29,760 nt of DNA from NCBI GenBank assembly GCA_046160425.1, contig JBJXGP010000076.1:1-29760 (forward strand), in the 5' to 3' direction. The notes beneath the pieces are model-generated. The model was not told the origin of the DNA and made no database searches. It was given only the letters and a program-made list of their open reading frames with translations. Positions 7,995 to 16,600 of this stretch are shown piece by piece. Origin of the DNA: JAQCEJ01 sp046160425 (lineage in GTDB: Bacteria; Planctomycetota; Planctomycetia; Planctomycetales; Planctomycetaceae). The translations under genes and the position numbers were made by a program. How positions within the stretch are numbered: position 1 is the first letter of the stretch; every line of letters starts with the position of its first letter.

Positions 7995-8390
7995 ATGTCC
8001 GAACTTAAGAAAAGGATTCTGATCGCAGAAGACAACCGAGTCATGTCGTCGGTTTTGCGGTTCAACCTGGAACGAGACGGTCACGACGTGACGGTCGCTT
8101 TTTCAGGGACGCAGGCATTCGAATTTCTCAAAAATGATCGGTTCGACTTGTTATTTACCGATTTTCAAATGCCGGGCATGGAAGGAAATGAGCTATGCCG
8201 GCATGTGCGCGAGGATTCGCGCCATGCCGGTATGGCAATCATCATGTGCTCAGCGAAGGCATTCGAGATCGACATCGAGAAGCTTCAAAAGGAATACGGT
8301 ATCGCGAAGGTGATCTTCAAGCCGTTCAGCCCGATGGTGGTCAAGCAACTCATCAACGAATTATTTGCGATAGAAGCTTCGCTGACCTGA
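7995..8390 (+). CDS. Single-domain response regulator (CheY-like receiver)
   Basis: The 131-residue protein is a stand-alone receiver domain. It has the acidic pair E12/D13, the phospho-acceptor D56 in LLFTDFQMPG, a Ser in the switch position (MCSAKAF), and K109 in the IFKPFSP motif. There is no output domain, so it must act by protein contact. The ATG at 7995 is preferred over that at 7989 because AGGAAGG (7982-7988) sits six bases before it. It lies 154 bases before a PAS histidine kinase that is its obvious partner, and inside the secretion locus, which suggests a role in controlling the machine rather than transcription. Confidence 0.9.
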   Translation: MSELKKRILIAEDNRVMSSVLRFNLERDGHDVTVAFSGTQAFEFLKNDRFDLLFTDFQMPGMEGNELCRHVREDSRHAGMAIIMCSAKAFEIDIEKLQKEYGIAKVIFKPFSPMVVKQLINELFAIEASLT

Positions 8391-8544
8391 TCTCGTAGTG
8401 GCCGAACGATCTCGCCACTCGCCACCGGGTGGTATTGGATGGTCAATTTGTTCAATACTGCGCGATCCTGTTCCCATCATTGTTACGGTGAAACAAAAGG
8501 ATGAGTTGATTCCGTGTGATGATTCGAGAACGCGGCACAATACC

Positions 8545-9972
8545 ATGAAAACAATCCCACTCACGCGACGCATCGTCGACAACTTTTTGTTGTATAGTCT
8601 GTCGTGTCTGTTCTTGTGCATGGTTCTGGTTTTGCTCCTGCATTGGAGGAGTCAACTGGCGACTCATGCCTATCTGGCGGCGATCGTTCCGTCCGTGGCG
8701 CTGATCGCGGGCGCCTTCGCTTTACGACACATGTTTCGCATGACGGAGAAGGTCGATTTACAATTGCGAGAACTGGCACGCCTGCCGCGCCACGAAAGCA
8801 TGCAGTTGCAACCTCTTTCGGGAAACGATCAGTTCGTCGCCGGCTGGAATTCGCTGATCGACCGTTTCACTCAACAAAATTTAGTCTCGACGCTCGAGGT
8901 ACGACTCAGCCAGTCGCTGGGAAAACTTCAGAATCGGAAATACGAATTCGTCTTCAACATGTTCCCCCAGGGGCTGGCGATTACAGACGAAGACGAAAAG
9001 CTTCTGAACGTCAATCGGGCATTTCCCGCCGTGTTGAATCTGGAAGATGAAACGCAGTTATCCGGTCGTAAGCTGACGGAGCTGCTGCAACTGGAAAAAG
9101 TCCCTGAATACTCGCAAATTCTCGAAAAACTGAAACAGCGAGAATTTTCCACGTCGTTCGAAATCCATCGGCGAGAAGATAACGTCGATACATTTCTGCG
9201 CATCGAAAGAAATGCACTCAAGGACCAGGACGACGCCTTCATCGGGTATCTCTGGTCCGTCAGGGACGTCACGCAAACCAAGCTCGCCGAAAAGATGAGA
9301 GACGATTTCCTGTTTACGGCGACGCACGAATTGCGGACGCCTCTCGCCAACATCAAAGCCTATGCCGAAACGCTCGCGCTCGATGACGACATCGACATCG
9401 AACAGCAGAAGCAGTTCTGCAATATCATCAATGCGGAAGTGACGCGGTTGTCGCGATTCGTCGACGAATTGTTGAACGTCAGCCAAATGGAAGCGGGGGC
9501 ACTGTCGCTGTCTCGGCAGGATATCGATCTGGCGCGCCTGCTGGATGAGGTCATCGAGAACGTCAGGCCGCAGATGACTCAAAAACAGATTCAATTCTCG
9601 ATCGTGATCCCTCCGAAACTTCCGGAGATCAACATCGACAAAGACAAATTCTCGGCGGCGCTCGTCAATTTGTTGGGTAATGCAGCCAAATACACGCCCG
9701 ACAACGGCGAGATCCGGTTTACCGTCTCGCAGACCTCACACCACATTCAGATGTTAATCGAGGACAACGGCATCGGCATTTCGAAAGACGATTTGCCGAA
9801 AATCTTCGATAAGTTCTTCCGCAGCAACGACGATCGCGTGCGAGCCATCTCCGGCAGCGGGCTTGGATTGTCGTTCACCAACGAAGTCGTCAAGTTGCAC
9901 GGGGGCACCCTCAGCGTTGCCAGCGAATTGCATAAAGGAACGAAGATCACGCTGACGTTCCCCGTTGGCTGA
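8545..9972 (+). CDS. Membrane sensor histidine kinase with PAS domain
   Basis: The 475-residue kinase has two N-terminal transmembrane helices (about residues 11-33 and 40-60) with almost no periplasmic loop, so it probably senses the membrane or the cytoplasm. A PAS domain spans about 132-240, followed by HisKA with H261 in ATHELRTPLANIKAY, then an HATPase_c domain with the N box (N375/N379), G1 box DNGIG (407-411), F box and G2 box (GSGLGLSF). I see no HAMP domain. Start: an in-frame GTG at 8398 would add 49 residues that look non-coding and lack an SD; the ATG at 8545 places a basic segment before the first helix, although its SD is also weak. It sits between its likely receiver partner and a STAS protein. 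Confidence 0.9.
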   Translation: MKTIPLTRRIVDNFLLYSLSCLFLCMVLVLLLHWRSQLATHAYLAAIVPSVALIAGAFALRHMFRMTEKVDLQLRELARLPRHESMQLQPLSGNDQFVAGWNSLIDRFTQQNLVSTLEVRLSQSLGKLQNRKYEFVFNMFPQGLAITDEDEKLLNVNRAFPAVLNLEDETQLSGRKLTELLQLEKVPEYSQILEKLKQREFSTSFEIHRREDNVDTFLRIERNALKDQDDAFIGYLWSVRDVTQTKLAEKMRDDFLFTATHELRTPLANIKAYAETLALDDDIDIEQQKQFCNIINAEVTRLSRFVDELLNVSQMEAGALSLSRQDIDLARLLDEVIENVRPQMTQKQIQFSIVIPPKLPEINIDKDKFSAALVNLLGNAAKYTPDNGEIRFTVSQTSHHIQMLIEDNGIGISKDDLPKIFDKFFRSNDDRVRAISGSGLGLSFTNEVVKLHGGTLSVASELHKGTKITLTFPVG

Positions 9973-9989
9973 TCGAGAGGTACTACAAC

Positions 9990-10331
9990 ATGTTTACGCA
10001 AAACAGGCAGGGAGCCGTCATCGTCATTAACGGCGATGAGCCTCTTAACGGCGACAATGTCGGCGATGCACAGGAACTCGTGCTCAAATGTCTGTCGCGA
10101 GGACAGCCCAAGGTTGTTCTGAACCTGCAAAAGATTCCCTACGTCGACAGTTCCGGGTTGAATTTCCTGCTTGATACGCGAGATGCGTGCAGCAGTCGAG
10201 GCGGATCGTTTAAGGTTTCTGCTCCGAACCCGTTGTGTCGCGACATTCTGAAGATTACGGGGATCGATCGTCAGGTCGAAATCTTTCCCGACGTGTTGTC
10301 GGCATCGGGGAGTTTCGCCCAATGTCGCTGA
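9990..10331 (+). CDS. STAS-domain protein (anti-sigma factor antagonist type)
   Basis: This 113-residue protein is a single STAS domain of the SpoIIAA/RsbV type. The key segment is PYVDSSGLNFLL, with D53 and S54 in the position that is phosphorylated in SpoIIAA. The strand-helix pattern and the final segment (LKITGIDRQVEIFPDV) fit the family. A GAGAGG lies nine bases before the ATG. Such proteins act as switches by binding a partner in the unphosphorylated state; the usual partner is a GHKL serine kinase, which is not seen here. The adjacent kinase is a histidine kinase, so the phosphorylation route is open. Its 3' end overlaps the ATPase gene start by 10 bases, tying its synthesis to the assembly motor. 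Confidence 0.88.
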   Translation: MFTQNRQGAVIVINGDEPLNGDNVGDAQELVLKCLSRGQPKVVLNLQKIPYVDSSGLNFLLDTRDACSSRGGSFKVSAPNPLCRDILKITGIDRQVEIFPDVLSASGSFAQCR

Positions 10332-12058
10332 CCATCGACTCGGAATCCCGCATCACAGCACCATCGCCGCCGTTTCGTATGAAGCTGGGGGAACAACTCA
10401 TCAACGCCGGTCTGTTGACGGCGAACGAGGTGGAATCCGCCTTGAGCGAACAAAGTTCGCAGAAACAGCGGCTCGGCGAGACGCTATTGCAGATGGGATT
10501 CATCGACGAAGACGAATTGCTGCCCTTCATGGAGCAGCAGCTCGGCATTCCGGCGATTCGGCTCCGCGACGGTGTGATCGACCCCAAAGTCGTCAAATTG
10601 CTGCCTCGCACCAAGGCCGAGTCGTTGCAGTCCATAGCGCTGTTTCTTGTGCGAGACCGGTTGACGGTCGCGATGGCCGATCCGCAAAACTTACAATACA
10701 TCGATGAAATCGAACGGATCACGGGATTTGAAGTCAACCCGGTGCTGGCCCTTCAATCTTCGATTACGAACATGTTGTCCCGATGTTATCAGGACGATTT
10801 TTCGGTTGATGCGGTCACCGCTGATTTGTGCAGCGAGTCGATTGAACTCAAGCAGGACATGATCGATCTCGATCTGCAAACGATTGACTCGTTGGTTGAT
10901 GGGAGTCCCATCGTCAATCTTGTCAATTACATGATCGTGCATGCGGTGCGGCAGGGAGCGAGCGATATTCACATCGAACCCGGCACGAAGAGCAGCGTCA
11001 TTCGCTTTCGAGTCGATGGACAGTTGCGAGAGATGTTGAATCCGCTGCGCGAGTTTCACCCCGCCATCGTCTCGCGACTGAAAGTCATGGGGCGCATGGA
11101 TATCGCCGAGCGACGCATCCCCCAGGATGGCCGAATCCACCTGCAGGTTGAAGGGCGGCCGATCGACTTGCGAATTTCGTCGCTGCCCACCGTCCTTGGC
11201 GAAAAAATGGTGTTGCGCGTGCTCGATCGACAGAACGTCACGTTCAATCTCGATCAACTCGGCGTTCCTCCCCATCAGTTGTCGGCGATCAAGAAAATGA
11301 TCGCTCGCCCGCACGGTCTGATACTCGTCACCGGCCCCACAGGCAGCGGTAAAACGACGACGCTGTATTCCGCCATCGAACTCATGAAATCGGTTCATCG
11401 GAACATAGTTACGGTTGAAGACCCGGTCGAATATCAGTTGGAGATGATCAACCAGGTTCAGGCCGGTTCGGCCCCGACGATGACGTTTGCCAACGTTTTG
11501 CGATCGATACTGCGACAGGATCCCGACATCATCATGGTCGGTGAAATCCGCGATGCCGAAACGGCCGAGGTTGCCATTCAGTCCGCTCTCACGGGGCATC
11601 TGGTGTTGAGCACGCTGCACACGAACGACAGCGCGAGTGCCATTACGCGATTGCTGGATATGGGAGTCGCGTCGTTCAAGGTTTCCGCGGCCCTCGTGGG
11701 AGTCATCGCCCAGCGCCTGTTGCGAAAGGTATGTCCGCATTGCCAGATGCCTTATTATCCCTCGAACGATATTCTCGAAATGATTCATTACCCGGGCGAT
11801 CGTCGTCGTCAATTCATTCGCGGTGAAGGTTGCAAGAAGTGCTTCGATACCGGCCATCTGGGGCGGATCGCCGTCTATGAGGTCATGTCGATGAATCAGG
11901 CTTTACGGGATGTCATAACCAGTTCGCCCGATCTCGATATGATTCGCGAGATCCATCGCCAGCAAGGGGGCACGACCCTCTTGGAAGAAGGCTTCAAACG
12001 CGCCGAAGAAGGCGTCACGAGCCTCGATGAAGTCATCAGCGTGACGTTTTCGGAGTGA
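10322..12058 (+). CDS. gspE: GspE/PilB family assembly ATPase with MshEN-type N-domain
   Basis: The 578-residue protein is the hexameric ATPase that powers pseudopilus assembly at the inner membrane. Residues 21-73 contain two tandem copies of the pattern LG..L...G.....L...L..Q, separated by exactly five residues (45-49), as in MshEN cyclic-di-GMP-binding domains. The catalytic part has Walker A GPTGSGKT (338-345, K344), Walker B ending at E408 (IIMVGEIRD), a His box (TLHTNDSASA), and the tetracysteine zinc site C471/C474 and C504/C507. All key residues are present, so it should be an active extension motor; the zinc site argues against a PilT retraction ATPase. The ATG at 10322 is chosen because GGGGAG is nine bases upstream; the ATG at 10379 has no SD but would also keep the MshEN motifs. 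Confidence 0.95.
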   Translation: MSLTIDSESRITAPSPPFRMKLGEQLINAGLLTANEVESALSEQSSQKQRLGETLLQMGFIDEDELLPFMEQQLGIPAIRLRDGVIDPKVVKLLPRTKAESLQSIALFLVRDRLTVAMADPQNLQYIDEIERITGFEVNPVLALQSSITNMLSRCYQDDFSVDAVTADLCSESIELKQDMIDLDLQTIDSLVDGSPIVNLVNYMIVHAVRQGASDIHIEPGTKSSVIRFRVDGQLREMLNPLREFHPAIVSRLKVMGRMDIAERRIPQDGRIHLQVEGRPIDLRISSLPTVLGEKMVLRVLDRQNVTFNLDQLGVPPHQLSAIKKMIARPHGLILVTGPTGSGKTTTLYSAIELMKSVHRNIVTVEDPVEYQLEMINQVQAGSAPTMTFANVLRSILRQDPDIIMVGEIRDAETAEVAIQSALTGHLVLSTLHTNDSASAITRLLDMGVASFKVSAALVGVIAQRLLRKVCPHCQMPYYPSNDILEMIHYPGDRRRQFIRGEGCKKCFDTGHLGRIAVYEVMSMNQALRDVITSSPDLDMIREIHRQQGGTTLLEEGFKRAEEGVTSLDEVISVTFSE

Positions 12059-12149
12059 CGTCGCACATCCCATTGACGCGGCGGAGACCGCGACGATCGG
12101 CTGCCCATATTATTCGGCAACAGATAAAGTCAAATGAGTACCCTCCATC

Positions 12150-13376
12150 ATGCACTTTCAATATCAGGCGAAAAACAACAAGGGAAAACTATTCGCCGGA
12201 GTGATCGAAGCCGATTCGCTCGCTGAGGCCCGTCGTCAACTTCGCGATCAGGGGATGTTCGTACTGCAAGTGGCGGACCAAGCGAGAAAGTCGATTTCCT
12301 TCGATCTGAACGGGCTGAAGAAGGCCTTCACTCGTCGAAAGCGGGTTTCGAAAACCGACCTGCTACTGTTTACGACGCAACTCAGCGTGATGTGTCGTGC
12401 GGGAATCGACCTGGCGGAGGCGCTGCAGAACGTCTCGCAGCAATGCCCCAATAAAACATTGAAGGTCACGCTCGAAGAAATCTATCAGGACGTCGCTGAC
12501 GGTAAGGCGGTATCGGACGCCATGGCGCGGCACGTCGACATTTTCGGTGAAGCCTACGTTTCGACGATCTCGGCGGGTGAAGCGTCGGGAACGCTGCAAA
12601 ATAGTTTTGCGCGCCTTTCCGAAATGCTGAGAAACGAAATTCGACTGCAGAGCACCGTTCGTTCCATTCTGTCGTACCCTGCCGTTTTACTGTGCGTGGC
12701 GGGGCTTGTGATCTTTGCGCTGATATTCTTTGTGCTTCCGCAGTTCGCCAAAGTCTTTTCCGATCTGGGCAGGCCCGCTCCGCCGCTCACGCAGTTGATT
12801 CTGAGTGCCGGAAAGGGATTCCGCGATCATTTTCTGATGATCGTCGGGGGGACGTCGATCGGCTTGTGTCTGATCTACAAATTCTGGTTATCGCGGAACG
12901 CAGCGTCGTATTTCGACCGATTTCTGCTGAACGGGCCGATGATTCGTAACGCGACCCGTTCGCTTTATACCGGTCGGGCGTTCACGCTGCTCGGTACAAT
13001 GCTCAAAAGTGATATTCCGCTGTTGGAAGCCCTGCAATTGAGTCGATCTTCTGTAAGGAACCACCTGTACAAAAAGCTTTTCAACCGATTGGAAGAAGAT
13101 GTCCTGAATGGAAAAGGTTTGGGAAAGGCGTTGACGGAAGTCGATTTCATCCCTCCTGGTGCCTCTCAAATGGTTCTCACCGCAGAACGGACCGGAAAAT
13201 TGGGAGACGTAATGACGACCATCGGAGGATTCTACGAAGAGGAAGGTGAACAAAGAATTCGACAACTCGCCAAAATTCTCGAACCGGTAATCATTCTCGT
13301 CATGGGAATCGTGGTGGCCGTCGTCATGCTCAGCATCATGGTTCCCCTGCTCGACGTCTCGACCGGATCGCATTGA
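12150..13376 (+). CDS. gspF: GspF/PilC family inner-membrane platform protein
   Basis: The 408-residue polytopic protein begins MHFQYQAKNNKGKLFAGVIE, the standard GspF/PilC N-terminal module. It then has two T2SSF helical domains (about 70-195 and 275-397), each with the typical GE..G.L...L pattern (for example SAGEASGTLQNSF and TAERTGKLGDVM). Three membrane helices are visible at about 173-199, 229-249 and 376-401. It binds the ATPase and transmits rotation to the pilin assembly site. Length is normal for the family. It follows the ATPase gene after 91 bases with no clear SD. An out-of-frame ATG at 12134 opens a frame without family character and was not used. Confidence 0.95.
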   Translation: MHFQYQAKNNKGKLFAGVIEADSLAEARRQLRDQGMFVLQVADQARKSISFDLNGLKKAFTRRKRVSKTDLLLFTTQLSVMCRAGIDLAEALQNVSQQCPNKTLKVTLEEIYQDVADGKAVSDAMARHVDIFGEAYVSTISAGEASGTLQNSFARLSEMLRNEIRLQSTVRSILSYPAVLLCVAGLVIFALIFFVLPQFAKVFSDLGRPAPPLTQLILSAGKGFRDHFLMIVGGTSIGLCLIYKFWLSRNAASYFDRFLLNGPMIRNATRSLYTGRAFTLLGTMLKSDIPLLEALQLSRSSVRNHLYKKLFNRLEEDVLNGKGLGKALTEVDFIPPGASQMVLTAERTGKLGDVMTTIGGFYEEEGEQRIRQLAKILEPVIILVMGIVVAVVMLSIMVPLLDVSTGSH

Positions 13377-13415
13377 AGCGTCAACCGAATCGCAGGGAAA
13401 AAGGAGACAGTGACT

Positions 13416-13673
13416 ATGAAACTCAATGTCAGACAACTGAGCCTCGCGGGTGTCTTGCTCGCATCGGGATTCATCGCCGGTGTCGTGTATCAGGATCAGG
13501 ATTCCGCCAGGGCAGACGTTCGCAAAGGTGCGCCTCGGGAAGCGTTTCTGGCCGGCTCGGAGCGCTCGGAGCCACACCTGAAAGAAATCTCCGAAACGTT
13601 GCTGCGAATCGAAAAACAGATCGGCAATGTCGAGCAGCGGCTCAATAGCATGACTCCGAAAGCAAAGAACTAG
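13416..13673 (+). CDS. Small membrane-anchored coiled-coil protein
   Basis: I do not recognise a family. The 85-residue protein has an N-terminal hydrophobic segment (about 9-24, LSLAGVLLASGFIAGV) that can be an anchor or signal peptide. A charged C-terminal half (ISETLLRIEKQIGNVEQRLN) has heptad-like spacing of hydrophobic residues, suggesting a coiled coil. AAGGAG at 13401-13406 is nine bases before the ATG at 13416; a GTG at 13410 would be only three bases away. It lies 39 bases after gspF and five bases before pilM, so it belongs to the operon. A role as a small periplasmic or membrane linker of the platform is inference. Confidence 0.7.
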   Translation: MKLNVRQLSLAGVLLASGFIAGVVYQDQDSARADVRKGAPREAFLAGSERSEPHLKEISETLLRIEKQIGNVEQRLNSMTPKAKN

Positions 13674-13678
13674 CGGTC

Positions 13679-14770
13679 ATGTCCTCCACCGATCTTATCT
13701 CCCGGATCATTTCCCGAACGCTCCACCGCCGCGACAACGGCTGGATCGGGATCGATATCGGCCGTCACCAGCTCAAACTCGCGCAAGTGCAGAAAAAGGG
13801 CAATCGCTGGTCGCTGACGCAATCCGATCTGCTCACGCTTCCCGAAGGTGAGTACGCACCCAATGCCGTGGCAACGATCGCCGATCGACATTTGCGTTCT
13901 TCGTCTTTCACCGGACGGAATGTCGCGTGTGTGGCTTCGAATTCGGTCTCAGAACTGCTGACGATGGAATTGCCGGATGGCACCGATGAAGAACACCAGC
14001 TCATGATCGAACAAAACCTCGAGTCAGGCGATGAATCGGCGGATGAAGCGCGTCAGTTCGCGTTCTGGCAAGGGCATTTCAGCCGGCATCTGGACGACGG
14101 CATGACGCAAGTCAACGTGGTCGCGACGAAAAGACAAATGGTGACCACAATCGCTGAAGGACTCTTTCGATCGGGGCTGCATTGCCAGGTTTTCGACATT
14201 CTACCGTTCGCGATGGTGCGTGCGGTTTCGATGCTTCCCGGTGCTGATGACGAGCGGCCGGTTGCCGCGTTCGACTGGTCGGGCTCGACCCCCATGTTCA
14301 TGATCATCAAGAATCGCATTCCCATTTTCACGCGGCAATTTCGTAACTGCGGAGTCGATCACGTCGTCCAACTGCTTTGCACCAAACTCGGCCTGAATCG
14401 GCAGGAAGCCCAGCATCTCCTCGAAGTCTACAATGCGGGCGGGACGGCGGGCGAAGTCGAACGCAACCCGGTCCGGGAGGCGATCGCCGAAATCATGGCC
14501 GAGCCGCTGAAGATGCTTGCTCGTGAATTTGAGAAAACGTTGGCCTACGTCAAGCAACAACGATTCGACATGTGGCCCGATCAGCTTTGGATTTTGGGAG
14601 GGGGTGCCTCGATCTCGTCCGTCGAAACGATGTTGACCAGCATGACGGGAATCGAATCGCGGATCTGGCATCTTCCGCAATTCACTCAGCACGGCAGCGA
14701 TGTGTCACCCAGCCGGCAAGCATTATTGAGCGTGGCGATCGCATTATCCTCATTGGCGTACGATCGATGA
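13679..14770 (+). CDS. pilM: PilM-like actin-fold cytoplasmic platform protein
   Basis: The 363-residue protein has the actin/FtsA-like nucleotide-binding start GWIGIDIGRHQLKLAQV (about 21-37), a GG-containing adenosine-type motif near the C-terminus (LWILGGGASISSVE), and PilM family length. PilM forms a cytoplasmic ring that binds the N-terminal tail of PilN. In a canonical T2SS this role is played by the cytoplasmic half of GspL; here it is a separate protein as in type IV pili. A basic N-terminal extension of about 20 residues precedes the fold. Its TGA overlaps the next ATG by three bases, so synthesis of PilM and PilN is coupled. Confidence 0.9.
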   Translation: MSSTDLISRIISRTLHRRDNGWIGIDIGRHQLKLAQVQKKGNRWSLTQSDLLTLPEGEYAPNAVATIADRHLRSSSFTGRNVACVASNSVSELLTMELPDGTDEEHQLMIEQNLESGDESADEARQFAFWQGHFSRHLDDGMTQVNVVATKRQMVTTIAEGLFRSGLHCQVFDILPFAMVRAVSMLPGADDERPVAAFDWSGSTPMFMIIKNRIPIFTRQFRNCGVDHVVQLLCTKLGLNRQEAQHLLEVYNAGGTAGEVERNPVREAIAEIMAEPLKMLAREFEKTLAYVKQQRFDMWPDQLWILGGGASISSVETMLTSMTGIESRIWHLPQFTQHGSDVSPSRQALLSVAIALSSLAYDR

Positions 14771-15393
14771 AAACTCACCATAATCTGCTCCCTCCGGAAT
14801 TCCAGAAGCGCCTCCTGTTCGCGGTGCGCATACGCCAATGGTGTAAGATATGGGCCGTAACGGCGCTCGTTCTCACGGCATTCGGCGTGCAAAAATACGT
14901 CGGCACTTTTCGTTTGCAGGAGCAATGGAACGCTTTGAATCAGCAGGCGATTCCTGTCGTCGACGCAAAACTCAGGAACGCTGCCCGTGAGAAACAACTG
15001 GCGGAACTCCGCGATAAAATCGCATTGATTGACGGCGTCAATGACGCCAAGGATCATCTCTCACTGATCGGCGTCATCAGCCAAAGCGTCCGAAACTCCG
15101 GAGACTCGATTCAAGTGCAATCGTGTACTTTCCACGAGCTGGCAACGTCGGCTACTAAACCTGTACAGGTCGCGCCGATACCTAATCCGCCCGCCGCACC
15201 GGTCGTTACCGTCGTTGAAAAGACGATGAAGATCGATTTGCGGGGCCTTTCGACCGATGAACGTGCGATCGCTCGATTCATCAATACATTGAAAAAAAAT
15301 GAGGCGTTCACGCATGTGGAACTGAAAGCCGTGCGCGGGATAGAAGTCTCCAATCAGTCTCTCCGCGCCTATCAGATCGAATGCGATTTATAG
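14767..15393 (+). CDS. pilN: PilN-like inner-membrane protein
   Basis: The 208-residue protein starts MKTHHNLLPPEF. NLLP resembles the conserved cytoplasmic tail (INLLP) with which PilN docks into PilM. A single membrane helix follows at about 28-46, then a coiled coil (about 50-100), and a ferredoxin-like periplasmic domain. A proline-rich linker (about 136-150, VAPIPNPPAAPVV) interrupts the periplasmic part, which is unusual. The ATG overlaps the PilM stop. The ORF would extend upstream within pilM, but NLLP placement and coupling fix the start. Confidence 0.88.
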   Translation: MKTHHNLLPPEFQKRLLFAVRIRQWCKIWAVTALVLTAFGVQKYVGTFRLQEQWNALNQQAIPVVDAKLRNAAREKQLAELRDKIALIDGVNDAKDHLSLIGVISQSVRNSGDSIQVQSCTFHELATSATKPVQVAPIPNPPAAPVVTVVEKTMKIDLRGLSTDERAIARFINTLKKNEAFTHVELKAVRGIEVSNQSLRAYQIECDL

Positions 15394-15998
15394 GCGAAGA
15401 CTTCGGCAAAAAAATGACGGATATTGCGATGAACAGGCACCGGCTACTTCAATTCGATTTCGCACTGCACGGGCTGGGCCTGCTGGTGACCATCGGCCTC
15501 GTCGTGCTGGCGATCGGTGTCGTCGGCACTCCGATGGATCGCCGACAAACGCAGTTGCAGGCACAAATCGTCAATCTCGAATCGTTGCTCGGCGAAAGAC
15601 ACGTCGTCGAGCGGATGAATGAGAGCTTGCAGTCGGATGTCGATCGGCGAGTCGGTGAATGGGATGGCCTCTTGAGCCGCATTCCGCTCGAACCACAGGA
15701 ATCCGACTTCCTGGCGGCGTTGACTGAACTCGCGGGAAAATCGCAGCTAAACGTTGAGTTCTTCAGCCCGGGCGTGACCCACAGCCGGGAAAAATTTCAG
15801 GAAATGGACGTCGAACTGCAAGCCACGGGAAATTATTCGAGCATTTGCCAGTTTCTAAACGGATTAAATACGATGCCTCGCATCTGCAATATTTCTAAGC
15901 TCGAAATCAATTCACTGGCCCAGATTCCAGGACATTACACGGTCCAAATCAGTCTGCGAATTTTGTTCAAATTCGACGATTCAACAACTGAAGGCTGA
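15381..15998 (+). CDS. pilO: PilO-like inner-membrane protein
   Basis: The protein has a single N-terminal membrane helix (about 31-50), a coiled-coil segment (RRQTQLQAQIVNLESLLGER) and a periplasmic domain with the PilO pattern ESDFLAALTELAGKSQLNVEFFSPG, ending in strands (HYTVQISLRILFKFD). It should form heterodimers with PilN. The start is uncertain: ATG at 15381 overlaps the pilN end by 13 bases, while ATGs at 15414 and 15429 give shorter cytoplasmic tails; none has a good SD. Family assignment does not depend on this choice. Confidence 0.87.
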   Translation: MRFIGEDFGKKMTDIAMNRHRLLQFDFALHGLGLLVTIGLVVLAIGVVGTPMDRRQTQLQAQIVNLESLLGERHVVERMNESLQSDVDRRVGEWDGLLSRIPLEPQESDFLAALTELAGKSQLNVEFFSPGVTHSREKFQEMDVELQATGNYSSICQFLNGLNTMPRICNISKLEINSLAQIPGHYTVQISLRILFKFDDSTTEG

Positions 15999-16018
15999 TA
16001 ATCACTCAGCGATTGAAA

Positions 16019-16600
16019 ATGATCATGGCCGCACGCGCATCTAATTCGAACGGTCGCAATACTAAAATCAAAGTCGCTTTGATTCCGATTTTGCTTCTCG
16101 CTCTGTTCGCCGTTCTATACCAACCCGGTCCCGCCACGAACAGTGAACCTGATCCGGCAGCCGGGCCGGTGAATCCTGTGGCGACAACAGCTCAACCGGT
16201 CGATGAGCGGGACTTGAATCGATCAATAACAACCGTGAAAAAGAAGCGAATTCCGCAAATCGATTTCGACGAAATCGTGAGTCACGATCCGTTCCAGGAA
16301 CTCGGATTCCTTCGCTCGCTCGCGTCAGCCAAAGATCTCGCATCGGCGGCTGAAGACGCCGGTGCGAAGTCAGCCGAATCATCGGGTGCGGAGAATCTGG
16401 CAGATTCCGAGTCGAAGTCGCTGGAGGAAATCAAAGTCCACTTGCAGTCTCGCAAGGTTAGCGCCATTTTGCACGGCAGTCCTCGGAATTTCGCCATCAT
16501 TGATGCCAGGGTCGTTCATGTTGGCGATTTGCTTGAACCGGGTTTGCGTATTGTCGATATCAAGTCCACTGGTGTGGTGTTGCGAATCGAACCCCGGTGA
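16019..16600 (+). CDS. PilP/GspC-like periplasmic connector
   Basis: The 193-residue protein has an N-terminal membrane helix (about 19-36), a Pro/Ala/Glu-rich linker, and a small C-terminal beta domain (about 140-193: VSAILHGSPRNFAIIDARVV then VGDLLEPGLRIVDI). This last part matches the pattern of PilP and the HR domain of GspC/GspB, which bind the secretin N0 domain. No lipobox is present, unlike PilP lipoproteins, so it resembles GspC in topology. The start could also be the TTG at 16013 or ATG at 16025. Position directly before the secretin supports the role. I am sure of the general class, less of the exact name. Confidence 0.75.
   Translation: MIMAARASNSNGRNTKIKVALIPILLLALFAVLYQPGPATNSEPDPAAGPVNPVATTAQPVDERDLNRSITTVKKKRIPQIDFDEIVSHDPFQELGFLRSLASAKDLASAAEDAGAKSAESSGAENLADSESKSLEEIKVHLQSRKVSAILHGSPRNFAIIDARVVHVGDLLEPGLRIVDIKSTGVVLRIEPR

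Noticed and set aside
8398..8544. Upstream GTG start for the histidine kinase
   Set aside because: The added 49 residues lack hydrophobic or domain character and there is no SD before the GTG; the ATG at 8545 sits just before the first membrane helix.
10691..11857. Long open frame (388 codons) on the minus strand opposite the ATPase gene
   Set aside because: The plus strand encodes an unmistakable GspE with all motifs in order; the antisense frame shows no family motif and is a codon-bias shadow.
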